From the NCBI GenBank assembly GCA_947568835.1, contig OX387606.1:1674001-1738000 (forward strand): a stretch of DNA of 64,000 bases, written 5' to 3'. The stretch comes from Protonemura montana (Eukaryota; Arthropoda; Insecta; Plecoptera; Nemouridae). The notes beneath the pieces are model-generated. The model had not been told where the DNA came from. It did not search any database and saw nothing but the letters and a program-made list of their open reading frames with translations. This document shows positions 10,072 to 21,374 of the stretch, one piece after another (the first letter of the stretch is position 1; every line of letters begins with the position of its first letter). The translations under genes were made by a program, and so were the position numbers.

Positions 10072-11049
10072 ATGAAGTTGATTCCGGTGCTGACCATAGG
10101 TAAGCAGCTTTTGTTGTTTTCATCCACAAACACATGACTTATGGTTGACTTTCAATACTCCACGAAACGCAAAGTGATTTCATGCTGTTAAATATATTGT
10201 GCCAAATGTGAGTGGATTAAGGTTGTTTAATAATTATTGTTAAGACGTCCAGTGCCGATTAAAAATCTTTGTCATTCAGTTGACACGATGCAAAAGAGAG
10301 CCTGGAATGTTTAAGTTCATAATTCGTATGTTAGCAACGCGAAGAGTTTAAAAAATTCCATCCCGACGCAAATAATTTTAGCAGCGCGTGCTCGCTTAAA
10401 GCCGTGTTGACAGAGTATCATATTTTGATGTGGTAATCATCTTCAGCCCAAACCAACAAAACTTTATTTACCCTTGTTGTTCACAGCATTGTTGCTGGTG
10501 GCGCTCGCGCTCGCAGCGCCGCCTCCTAAGGGTGGGAAGGCAGGTAAAGCAGCACCAGCCCAAACGAAGGCTGGACCGGCCAAGGCTGGACAAGCAAAGG
10601 CTGTACAAGCAAAGGCTGCACAAGCAAAGGCGGTGAAAGGCGGACAAGTCAAGGCTGGACAAGTCAAGGCTGGACAGGTCAAGGCTGGACAGGTCAACTC
10701 TGGAAAGACCATTGCTATACCGGTGAAGGCTGAACAGGCCAAGACGGCAATTCGTGGAAAAACCCAGAAGCAGGCACAGGTGATAACCGCGCCAACTTCA
10801 GTCGCGCAGCCAGCTCCTCTGACGGGCTTCGGACCGTTCGGACCTACACAGATGGGCGCTAACCCCATGGGAGCGTTACCATCGTCTGGCATAGGTGGGG
10901 CATTTGCAGGTACCGGATGGAATGGGGCGGGCAATGGCCAATGGGGACAAGATAACGACAACGAAAATGATAATGAGAACGAGAACGACAACGACAACGA
11001 CGACGACGATAGCGGCTTTAACAAAGGCAAGAATGGCGGCCGCTGGTGA
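10072..11049 (+). CDS. Secreted Lys/Ala/Gln repeat protein with acidic Asp/Asn/Glu tail (spliced)
   Basis: Exons 10072-10099 (28 nt) and 10487-11049 join across a 387-bp phase-1 intron (GTAAGC...TCACAG), giving about 196 residues. Signal peptide: MKLIPVLTIALLLVALALA, with cleavage likely before APPPKGG. A strongly basic repeat region follows (AKAGQ, AKAVQ, VKAGQ, the last about four times in tandem). Next comes a neutral Gly/Pro/Met-rich segment (GFGPFGPTQMGANPMG). A 25-residue run of Asp, Asn and Glu follows, and the protein ends GFNKGKNGGRW. This makes a charge-segregated, probably disordered polyampholyte with no Cys. Exon 1 length, intron phase, signal sequence (MKL-P-L) and promoter match the gene at 4206, so the two are probably diverged paralogues. 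An extracellular matrix, cuticle, mineral-binding or adhesive role is possible but unproven. Confidence 0.82.
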
Positions 11050-11071
11050 TAGAACATGCAACCGATCACTT

Positions 11072-11077
11072 AATAAA
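11072..11077 (+). terminator. Polyadenylation signal AATAAA
   Basis: AATAAA starts only 23 bp after the TGA stop, implying a very short 3' UTR for the Lys/Ala/Gln protein gene. Confidence 0.6.
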
Positions 11078-12675
11078 GTTCCAGAAACCGGCCAGCGACT
11101 GTCGATAAGGTGGCATATCCCTATTTCCTCCGCAAACAAAAATCCTAATTTTTTTTCTTTGACAACTTGAACCATAATTCTTGTATTGCCGTTGTGCTAT
11201 GAACTTAACAAGGACATCTTCCATTAAACACCTCTGTGCACGTTAACATTTGAGTATTTTGTACATACCCGTGGGGGTTGGGCCCCCAAATCTCACATGT
11301 TTTGGGTTGTATTGTTCCAAATTCTATTTGTAAAGTCATTTACAGAACAGCGGCTGGACATGTAAACACAGTTGCTGATTGAAAATGGCTGGTGGATAAG
11401 CTTCAGGATGTTCCGACTATCCCTGATCAAGCCCCGATCATAAAGTAAAGAGTCCCAATTTATTTATGATTTGTTGAAAATAATCATTTTCGCGGTAGAT
11501 TGGCTGAGGTATTAGAAATTGTATTAAGGATCCTAATAGGTATTAGGATTGTATATTTATTTAGGAGGGTAAGGTTCTTCTACAGTCTCTTCTTTTTGAA
11601 CAATTTTCTATCTTCAGCTATTTCATGATTGAACGCGTACACGATGTACGAATGCCACTGTGTTCTGATATCTCGTGCCTGTGAAATTTTACAGCTGATA
11701 ACGGCGCTGAACGCAGCCTATCGTTGCTTACGTCCCGTGGTGGAGGTTCAGATATTTGGTATGTTACATGTTCACAAGCTAGCGTAGTATTTGCCTTGCA
11801 GAACTGTTGAGTGTGCTCAACGGTAGAAAGTTTACGCAGTGGTGCATTGGTCAATGCGTGCTGACGTATGCGTAATCCACCCAATATTTATTTAAATTAT
11901 CCAATACAATTTTCAAAAATGTATACAATTTTAGGATTCTTAAATTCAACTTTTACAAATCTTGTAGGAATAATAGAGAACTCGCCGCAGCGTTTTAAAA
12001 CCCACCCTAGAAAAAGAAACAGCGAATAGGAATTGCTGTAAATCATACGAGAATTCAAAATCGCTTTGAAAGAATTGTAAATTCAATGATTCTGCCCCCC
12101 CCCCCCCCCCCCCCCCCATCCCTTCACTTTACACCAATTTCAGGAAAACAACCAATCTACCCTAGTTTTGTTTAGCCCTAAATCGTTTGACAATAAGTAT
12201 AGGTAAAAGTAAGTCTCGTTGAACGCCCTCTTCGATCGGGATCACCTTGCTAGACGGACGACGCTGTGTGTGGGCGTCGGCGCCGTCATCAACGTTGTCT
12301 TCGAAGACACGCCAATTTCTTAACAGATTACAGGAAAGAAGATCACTCTTTTTACGATTAAAAATAAATAAAAACTCTTGTGTTCTTACATTTAGGGATT
12401 GGACGGTGTTAGGATGGTAATAAGAATTCACCTTTTTATAGAAATAAGATATTATCCAGAGCGAGCATTTTTTTTACGTACCTTCGTGCATCATAAAAAA
12501 CGAAAATCAATAGCGTGTGTACAAACAAACTGAAAAGCAACTCAAATTCACTCAAAGAAAAATTCTCCTGCAAAATAATTTTGTCTCAGTCGATTCATTG
12601 TACGATGGGCAAGTTTACTGAACTATTTCTGCCGAGCACGGTGGAGGTGCCGTGTTTTAGCCTATAGTCCCATGT
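11078..12675. other. Non-coding stretch with a poly-C tract
   Basis: No gene or mobile element is recognised. A C homopolymer occupies about 12095-12117. Open frames here (for example minus 11618-11884 and 12162-12431) are short and featureless. Confidence 0.5.
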
Positions 12676-12955
12676 TAATCCTGCCGGCTGGATCCTATGC
12701 TCTATCCAGGTTATTTGAGATCATCTGACTGGATCCTATGCTCTTTCCAGGTTATTTAAGATCAGCTGGCTGGATCCTATTTTATATCCAGGTTATTTAT
12801 AATCAGCTGGCTAGATTCTATGCTCTATCCAGGTTATTTGAGATCAGCTGGCTGGATCCTATGCTCTATCCATGTTATTTGAGATCAGCTGGCTGGATTC
12901 TATGCTCTATCCATGTTATTTGTGATCAGCTGGCTGGATCCTATGCTTTCACAAA
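12676..12955 (+). repeat. 41-bp tandem repeat, about seven units
   Basis: GGATCCTATGCTC-like words recur at 12690, 12731, 12772, 12813, 12854, 12895 and 12936, an exact 41-bp spacing. The unit also contains CAGGTTATTTGAGATCAGCT. Because 41 is not a multiple of three, the open frame across it repeats only every three units and is not likely to be coding. Confidence 0.95.
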
Positions 12956-13970
12956 ATTATGTTAAAACAGACTTTGAAAATTGTCGGTGCTAAAAATAAC
13001 TCACCTACAATCATAGTCTTTCTCATTTCATGCACACAGTATTTGCATTCGCAGTTATTCAAATTTACATATTCGTCAACATTACAAAAACGATGAAAAA
13101 TCAAAATGTCCTTCACTTCATTTTGAAAGCTTTCTCGGCTTTTTAAAAATCTTAATTTTGTTGGGAAGGCGATTATAAAATATTGGTTAAGGAAGTTTTG
13201 TCAGATGCCCTTTCCAAAGCCTCTGATGGGTCTGCTACGCTAGTATAAAAATCTGCTAGCCTCAATTTTATTTTATCTCTATCAACATTGAGCTCTGAAT
13301 TTCCGTTGCCACGCTGCCAATTCGATTCCATCTAGGTGAAATGAAAAAAAAAACGCATTGTTGTTAGAAAAATTTCAATTTTTTCCATCTTTTTTTTCCT
13401 TTTTTTTTTTTTTTTTTTTTTTTTTCAACATTTTACTGCTTAAACGGCTTCGAAATGTCACAGCGCAACGTAAACGCGAATTACGAACTGATCTAGCCCA
13501 AAAGCGCACGTTTTTAACCAAATTTCACGATTTCTATAAAGATTTCCGCACGGCAAAGAGACATCGCCAGCCAGAGAAGCCCAATTGCTTGTTGTTTCTA
13601 ACAATGGTACAAACGCAAACATTCGCATTGTTGATGTTTGGCTCTCCTGTCTCCTGTCAACTTGACAGCAACTCAGTGGTCGCCAATGGCTGTAACTTTC
13701 TTGTTTATTTTTTGATTTTGTATTTGTAAACGCACATTTGTAAAAAAAATGAATTACCAATCGACAATTATTGAATATTGTTTGCTAAAATATCAGAAGC
13801 TAACGACAAATATAGGAAAAACTTCGATCTTATCTAGACCTTTTTACAAAAACTTGTGTTAGTTTGCTGTTATCGATATAAAATTACATGTATCAACATG
13901 TATCAACATGTTTTGAGGAAGGATTTGGAAAAAAAATGTTGGTCGTACAACATTAGGTTTAGAAGATATT
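12956..13970. other. Non-coding stretch with a poly-T tract
   Basis: No gene is recognised. A nearly pure T run lies at about 13389-13425. The plus frame 13358-13729 that reads through it lacks protein character. Confidence 0.5.
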
Positions 13971-14880
13971 GTGACGGTTGTGGATGGTACACACTGTGCT
14001 CACGTGGTGTAACCACTGATCTCAAAGTAACTCGATCTCGCTTGGCTTTGGGAGAGGTACCCGTCACCTAGCGATCACTCAAGCACCGCATATTTAAACC
14101 CAGATTCCTTTTATTAATTAAATCTCAAATAATTCCCCGTTACAAACGTATTCGTCTGATCTTAGACGTGATCACAGCAAAATCTACACACTATGCGTTA
14201 AGTACAATAACAAGAATAACTCGTCCGCAATTGTTCGTCTTCCATCCACTTCGACAGATAGTTTCAAACCTTAGAGATTATGCACAAGATTGCGTTGACA
14301 CATACCACTGCTCGCACACGGTTATTCGGTGAACACGTCGATGCCTGGGTTTGCCTGGGCGGACCAGTAACCAAGCTAGAGGACCCTCGGCTCGGTCTTA
14401 GCTCTCGGTCCCAGAGGCCTCGCCTATCGCATAGCCTAGCTCCCGACTCCAAATCTAGACTGTGACTCCCTAAATGACAGTGCCAGTGGCCTATATACAC
14501 CTGTCCGAGCCACGCACGACATGTGCGTTTTAGGCCACTGGCTAGCTTGCCTCCTTGTTATTTCGCCTTGGTCAGCAAGATCAAAGTCTACAGTTTGTCA
14601 TTACTGCTATTGCACGCTCGGTTAAAAGTGTGCTTGTCATTACTTAAACAATTTAAAAATGCTTATTCAAAAATACCAAAAAGCAAAGGAAATGAGAAGG
14701 CATTATGGCGCAAACCTCGTGACGCGCCACAGTATATGCTCTCAAGTCCGGGGACTTTGACCACGCGCCCCGGGCGCCCCAGAACTTTCCCAGCTTGGCA
14801 ACCGGCCTAAAGTGGTTCAGGACATTCTACTGAACAAAATGGGGAGTGTTGCCTGCTTGTAACTCTCCGTCTAGAGACCT
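13971..14880. other. Unexplained stretch with inverted repeats
   Basis: GTGACGG at 13971 is mirrored by CCGTCAC at 14061, and a perfect 12-bp inverted repeat lies at 14482-14493 and 14531-14542. Base composition is more GC-rich than the surroundings around 14300-14560. It might be a remnant of an LTR or DNA transposon, but no coding region or paired end supports that. Confidence 0.35.
14482..14542. repeat. Perfect 12-bp inverted repeat with 37-bp spacer
   Basis: GCCAGTGGCCTA (14482-14493) and TAGGCCACTGGC (14531-14542) are exact reverse complements and could form a hairpin. TATATA lies just inside the left arm. Confidence 0.8.
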
Positions 14881-14881
14881 T

Positions 14882-17794
14882 TTGACGTGACTACGTCTTA
14901 AAGCGCATTATTTAGGGAGGCATGTACGGATTTGCTCTCCGAAATAGCCAATGTGTAACAAGCTCTACAGCCTACAGGAAGCTAAGTACAGAGTGCGACT
15001 TATTATCATTCAACAGTTCAGACAATTCTCTAAAAGTACTTTTTTTTTATTTTCGATAAAATAAATATTGGAGGCGTTAGAGGGGTTGGCGTTTTTAATG
15101 CTCTCCATAAGACCAATGTTAAATTACGCAAAATGGCAAATGTGTAACAACCTCTACAGCCTACAGGAAACAAAGGACAGAATGCGACTTATTATCATTC
15201 AATAGTTCAGACAATTTTCTAAAAGTTCTTTTTTTTTATTTTCGATAAAATAAATATTGGAGGCGTTAGAGGGGTTGGCGTTTTTAATGCTCTCCATAAG
15301 ACCAATGTTAAATTACGCAAAATGGCAAATGTGTAACAACCCCTACAGCCTACAGGAAACAAAGGACAGAATGCGACTTATTATCATTCAATAGTTCAGA
15401 CAATTTTCTAAAAGTACTTTTTTTTATTTTCGATAAAATAAATATTGGAGGCGTTAGAGGGGTTGGCGTTTTTAATTCTCTCCATAAGACCAATGTTAAA
15501 TTACGCAAAATGGCAAATGTGTAACAACCCCTACAGCCTACAGGAAACAAAGGACAGAATGCGACTTATTATCATTCAATAGTTCAGACAATTCTCTAAA
15601 AGTACTTTTTTTTTATTTTCGATAAAATAAATATTGGAGGCGTTAGAGGGGTTGGCGTTTTTAATTCTCTCCATAAGACCAATGTTAAATTACGAAAAAT
15701 GGCAAATGTGTAACAACCCCTACAGCCTACAGGAAACAAAGGACAGAATGCGACTTATTATCATTCAATAGTTCAGACAATTTTCTAAAAGTACTTTTTT
15801 TTTATTTTTGATAAAATAAATATTGGAGGCGTTAGAGGGGTTGGCGTTTTTAATTCTCTCCATAAGACCAATGTTAAATTACGAAAAATGGCAAATGTGT
15901 AACAACCCCTACAGCCTACAGGAAACAAAGGACAGAATGCGACTTATTATCATTCAATAGTTCAGACAATTTTCTAAAAGTACTTTTTTTTTATTTTTGA
16001 TAAAATAAATATTGGCGGCGTTAGAGTGGTTGGCGTTTTTAATTCTCTCCATAAGACCAATGTTAAATTACGCAAAATGGCAAATGTGTAACAATCCCTA
16101 CAGCCTACAGGAAACAAAGGACAGAATGCGACTTATTATCATTCAATAGTTCAGACAATTTTCTAAAAGTACTTTTTTTTTATTTTCGATAAAATAAATA
16201 TTGGAGGCGTTAGAGGGGTTGGCGTTTTTAATTCTCTCCATAAGACCAATGTTAAATTACGCAAAATGGCAAATGTGTAACAACCCCTACAGCCTACAGG
16301 AAACAAAGGACAGAATGCGACTTATTATCATTCAATAGTTCAGACAATTCTCTAAAAGTACTTTTTTTTTATTTTCGATAAAATAAATATTGGAGGCGTT
16401 AGAGGGGTTGGCGTTTTTAATTCTCTCCATAAGACCAATGTTAAATTACGAAAAATGGCAAATGTGTAACAACCCCTACAGCCTACAGGAAACAAAGGAC
16501 AGAATGCGACTTATTATCATTCAATAGTTCAGACAATTTTCTAAAAGTACTTTTTTTTTATTTTTGATAAAATAAATATTGGAGGCGTTAGAGGGGTTGG
16601 CGTTTTTAATTCTCTCCATAAGACCAATGTTAAATTACGAAAAATGGCAAATGTGTAACAACCCCTACAGCCTACAGGAAACAAAGGACAGAATGCGACT
16701 TATTATCATTCAATAGTTCAGACAATTTTCTAAAAGTACTTTTTTTTTATTTTTGATAAAATAAATATTGGCGGCGTTAGAGTGGTTGGCGTTTTTAATT
16801 CTCTCCATAAGACCAATGTTAAATTACGCAAAATGGCAAATGTGTAACAATCCCTACAGCCTACAGGAAACAAAGGACAGAATGCGACTTATTATCATTC
16901 AATAGTTCAGACAATTTTCTAAAAGTACTTTTTTTTTATTTTCGATAAAATAAATATTGGAGGCGTTAGAGGGGTTGGCGTTTTTAATTCTCTCCATAAG
17001 ACCAATGTTAAATTACGCAAAATGGCAAATGTGTAACAACCCCTACAGCCTACAGGAAACAAAGGACAGAATGCGACTTATTATCATTGAATAGTTCAGA
17101 CAATTCTCTAAAAGTACTTTTTTTTTATTTTCGATAAAATAAATATTGGAGGCGTTAGAGGGGTTGGCGTTTTTAATTCTCTCCATAAGACCAATGTTAA
17201 ATTACGAAAAATGGCAAATGTGTAACAACCCCTACAGCCTACAGGAAACAAAGGACAGAATGCGACTTATTATCATGCAATAGTTCAGACAATTTTCTAA
17301 AATTACTTTTTTTTTATTTTCGATAAAATAAATATTGGAGGCGTTAGAGGGGTTGGCGTTTTTAATTCTCTCCATAAGACCAATGTGAAATTACGCAAAA
17401 TGGCAAATGTGTAACAACCCCTACAGCCTACAGGAAACAAAGGACAGAATGCGACTTATTATCATTCAATAGTTCAGACAATTTTCTAAAAGTACTTTTT
17501 TTTTATTTTCGATAAAATAAATATTGGAGGCGTGATAGGAGGCGGCGTTTTTGGCACTCGTCATTAGACTAATGGAAAATAAAATATATATATCGCAAGA
17601 TGACACTTCCATCCCAATATGTAAAGTCCTTCAGCATGTAAATTAGATATGAAAACACAACCCAAAAAAAGAGAGATGTAAAACTTGCAAGTGAAGTATG
17701 GTCAGTACTGTAGTTGACCTACGTGCCTATACGCGGTAGTTGAACGTAGTCACGCTTAAATATCGGCCGTATCAATAAGATACAGCTACACCCG
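14882..17794 (+). mobile_element. Helentron-like non-autonomous element (HINE type), copy 1
   Basis: The left end (TTTGACGTGACTACGTC, then AGCGCATTATTTAGGGAGGC) and the right end (ATATCGGCCGTATCAATA through CTACACCCG) are shared with the copy at 29070-30283. Subterminal inverted repeats CGTGACTACGT (14886-14896) and ACGTAGTCACG (17744-17754) face each other. A hairpin GTATC-AATAA-GATAC (17769-17783) lies 11 bp from the 3' end, which abuts a T run. The centre is a 189-bp tandem array. No coding region is present. Short subterminal inverted repeats, a 3' hairpin, a tandem-repeat core and a T-rich target are known traits of Helentron-associated elements. The class call is inference from these traits. 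Confidence 0.72.
14963..17530 (+). repeat. 189-bp tandem array (about 14 units) in Helentron-like copy 1
   Basis: The word CTACAGCCTACAGG recurs at about 14965, 15154, 15343, 15531 and onward every 188-189 bp to 17421, fourteen times. Units contain an 8-9 T run and GATAAAATAAATATTGG. A four-unit block (756 bp) is itself duplicated: the variant ATTGGCGGCGTTAGAGTGG occurs at 16011 and again at 16767. Confidence 0.96.
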
Positions 17795-18785
17795 TTTTTT
17801 TTTTAATAGGATTTCTGCTTCCTGACTATATGCTTACTGACGTTTTTGTCTGGCCTTCACCAGGGCAGGTGCCATTGCACTGATATTGATTATCTGACTA
17901 ATAGTGATAACCATTTTCTTGAACCATTTGTTTCCCATTTAAATTACAACTATTTTTTGGAAGTCAACTCTTTGTTGATTAATTCTTGCACTTGTGAGAA
18001 ATATTGATTTACTGACAGAAATTATTAGAACGTCAATATTTCCTTTATGGGTGCACTAAACTGAAAAAAATGCACATAAATGTTTCACCCATTCATTGGT
18101 TTGTAGCCGGTTACAAGAATAGGGTGATAGCAATTACTACAATTTAAAATGCTGTCGGTAGGTATTAACATATATAAAAGTGGCGGAACTAGTATTTTGT
18201 AAAGTCATTGCATGGAAGTACTTCAGTACTTTTTGCTTTTATCCTCAACGTGTAAATGCAGATTGGATCACATCACCCAGCCCTCCAGATCTAATAATAA
18301 ATGAAAATCTAGTAAAAAGCATGTAGATACTTAGTTGACATTTTGTAAGATTCATTTGAAGTTGCTCATTGGAATACAAACAATATTATATAACAAATAA
18401 AAATACTGGAACCGATGCTTACAATGGCGTGGAGAGGTTGCTGGAATTGTACCTACCTCAATCCAAGTTCAATTTTAAAAGATCACTTTACAGGACACTC
18501 AAATATTCACTCAAGTATTAATTAATACTCAACGTGGATGTTAATATCCACAGCGTTACCTGGAGCAATCTTCCAAAAACAACGTTTCATGATTTTGTCA
18601 ACTCTTTTGTATTCTCCCCCAAAAATTCATCTCCAAAACCCTTCCTGTGAATTTCTGTTTGCTCAACTTGTAGAAAGTTAAGTACTTGCTTGTCATGATT
18701 GCCACGGTCTCTCTCGTTAATCGAAAAGAGACAATTTATAGTTCTCTGTCACTTCCCAAATTCATAGACAACTGACATCCAAGTC
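17795..18785. other. Non-coding stretch, nothing recognised
   Basis: AT-rich DNA without open frames over 60 codons, recognisable repeats or RNA genes. Confidence 0.5.
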
Positions 18786-19612
18786 ATGTAAAAAGGCACT
18801 TCAAATCAAAGAAGAAAGGCTCTCCAGGAAGGTTTCACCGTATCAATTAACCAAACACCACTAGTTGTCTCAGATACTGCAAGAAACCTTGGCCTAATAA
18901 TGGATAGCAACCTGAAATTCACTGAACATGTACAAAATATATGCAACTCAGCATATTGTAAACTCAGAACATTATTTAAGTTTAAAACCCTTTTCCATCC
19001 CCGGCTAAAATAACATTGTCTGAGTCGCTGATCCTGTCAAAAATAGATTACTGTGATGCAGTATATGGACCCAGCCTGAGCAAGAAGAATGCTTATGAAA
19101 TCCAGAAGATACAGAATGCTTGTGTCAGATTTGCATATCCCTATATAAAATGGAACGAACATGTAAACCTTGCCATTAAAAGAGCAGGGTGGCTGAAAAT
19201 GGATGAAAGAAGAAAGTTACATCTTAAATGCCTAACCCACAGAATTCTAAGAACCAACTTACCCCAATATCTCCGAACAAAGCTAAAAACCCGTAGCGAA
19301 ATACCCGACAGAACAACCCTGCACAAAAACCTGTCGAACATTTCGGCGCATAAAACTACAAAATATAAAGCCTGCTTCAAACACAGTGCAGCAACCCTGC
19401 AACATTATTATTACAATGTTATAATATATCAATATCATATTATTTAAATTTTATTGACAATTGGTTACATCAACGGTTATATGGAAGATCAATAGGGCAG
19501 CGACCCAGTCCTGCCAAAAAAATATTGAATATCGCCTTTTTTGTACTCTATATACATTATATTATTTCACTTCCTGAGTAAATGTATTTTACAAAATAAA
19601 GAAAATTGAATT
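18786..19612 (+). mobile_element. LINE 3' fragment, CR1/L2-like
   Basis: The decayed plus frame reads VVSDTARNLGLIMDSNLKF, then EHVQNICNSAYCKLRTLF. After a stop and frameshift near 19010 the open frame 19016-19447 continues with LILSKIDYCDAVYGPSLSKK, EIQKIQNACVRF and HLKCLTHRILRTNLPQYL. The (L/S)RIDYC-(N/D) motif and the Gly-(L/V)-I-(M/F)-Asp-Ser-N-L thumb motif are typical of CR1/L2-group RTs. The 3' end is AAATAAAGAAAATTGAATTGG at about 19592-19612. No palm domain is present, so the copy is 5'-truncated. Confidence 0.82.
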
Positions 19613-21374
19613 GGATCCATACTATCAAGGAACTTCAGGAAAATGTTAACCATTTTTGGGCATCTTTTCAGAAAAATCTATTTATATTGCCATATTTACA
19701 TGCTAGGTAACAGGAAAGAAGTGAAAGTATTCAAAGATTTCGAGTTATCAACATCTTTCTGCATAATTTACAATTGAAATCTAACCCGCCAACTGTCAAC
19801 TTATTCTCCAGCATTCAATTCGATTTAAGTTATCGGCACTAGTGCAGCAGAAACATTGAAAGCGGTCTGATCCCAGTGCCTACATCTCAAGTCGGCGGTA
19901 TCAAGGTAAGTACCTACCTTCTGGAACTCACTTTGTTATCAGCACTACCAGATATTTTGTCAGAAAAATAAACAACTCGATTTTTACACATCCTTTATTT
20001 TTGAAGAAAGCAAACTCGATATTTTGATTACATAATAGAAAAGTGAATTAAAGTAGAGAATAGTGAAAACATAATTATACAAATATTTAAATTAACATGA
20101 AGAACAAGAACCAGGTGCCATGTTTTAAGGTGTTATGAGCGGGCTATGGGTATTAAATTTACGAGGGTCACTGGCCAGTTGTGCGTGTCATGAAAATCAA
20201 CGGCTGGTTCCGTTACATCAAAGTAATGTGAAGAAGAGAGTCTATCAGTTCCCAACACAAAAAAAACCAAGTGATATCACTGCATCAGGTTCAATGCATT
20301 ACTTAATTACTGGGTGTACTTTGCTATGAAATAAACAAGTGTTTTGTTTCTGAAAACTTGTCCCTATTTTTATTGAACAACCCAAATGCTTTTGAAGCCA
20401 TTTTTCAGTTTTAAGATTCAAGAAATAATTAAAAAAAAAAAAGTACAGACATATAAAACCGGTTTGGCAAACGCGGAACGTCCATTTATATAATGCTGTG
20501 TAATTGTGGACAACAGTTGACACATTAGTGATTAACAACGGTATTTTCTCAAAGACAGCGCCAGGTGCAGATACATAATCTCATCAGTTTTCAAGACAGA
20601 ATCATGACTTCTGTTCTTCCAAGAAGCTACACTGCCATGTAATCCCATGTAATCCCATGTCCCTGTAATCTCCTGATTTGGAACAGAAATGTTTTAAAGG
20701 TAAGACAAGTAGTGAATGTAATTCTCCACCAGCTTAACGAAAATAGATACCAATTACCAAGGTCGGTTATTATCTTTCTAACTTATTTCCCCAAACCGTC
20801 ACTCACACATATGAGAAATTGTGCTGTTCACAAAGCCGATATTGCTGTTTACGGACCACTGTAGGATAAATGCAGCCAAATATACACCAAGATTTAACAC
20901 CGATACCTTGTTTTGGTTGAGAAAACATTGGGGAAACTGGTCCGAACGGCACTAGGCAATAGCCTTGCGGTCCAACCAAAAAGGTAATATACTCGGAAAT
21001 AGCACACAACCTGGCCAGCAAAACGGCACCAGAGGTCCTTCGGAATTCATGACATTAATTAGGCCAGCCGGTGTTCATCACGATAATTGGACCTTAATCA
21101 AATGGGAGGCAGACCGAGGGTGGAGACCGTTGTTAACAGACATTGACAACATCAAAGGTCTTTCAACATTTTTGACATACATTTACATCAATTACTAAAA
21201 GCATCGGAACAAAAACTTACATACAAGCATTTGGCCAGAAAAAAAAAAAAAAAATACATCTTCAGAGAAATGTTAATTCTTTTAAAGTATAAAACAAACC
21301 ACTGACGATAATCTCCATCACACTAAACCCCCCCCTCCCCCCCCCCCATTTCCAGCGGCCCACGAAGAGGTGAC
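19613..21374. other. Region downstream of SUMO, including its probable 3' UTR
   Basis: Contains no other gene or mobile element that I recognise. On the minus strand a candidate AATAAA lies at 20369-20374. Small direct repeats occur (ATGTAATCCC twice at 20638) along with A runs at 20431 and 21240. Confidence 0.45.
20369..20374 (-). terminator. Candidate polyadenylation signal of SUMO
   Basis: TTTATT on plus is AATAAA on minus, about 1.0 kb beyond the SUMO stop codon. Other AATAAA words lie farther away (near 19990), so the assignment is tentative. Confidence 0.3.

Noticed and set aside
13971..14880. Solo LTR
   Set aside because: GTGACGG/CCGTCAC words and a poly(A)-like AATTAAATC are suggestive, but no TG...CA boundaries with a target duplication or internal region could be defined.
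14963..17530. CRISPR-like array or centromeric satellite
   Set aside because: Units are contiguous 189-bp repeats without spacers. Their flanks are shared with a second dispersed copy, so the array belongs to a mobile element.
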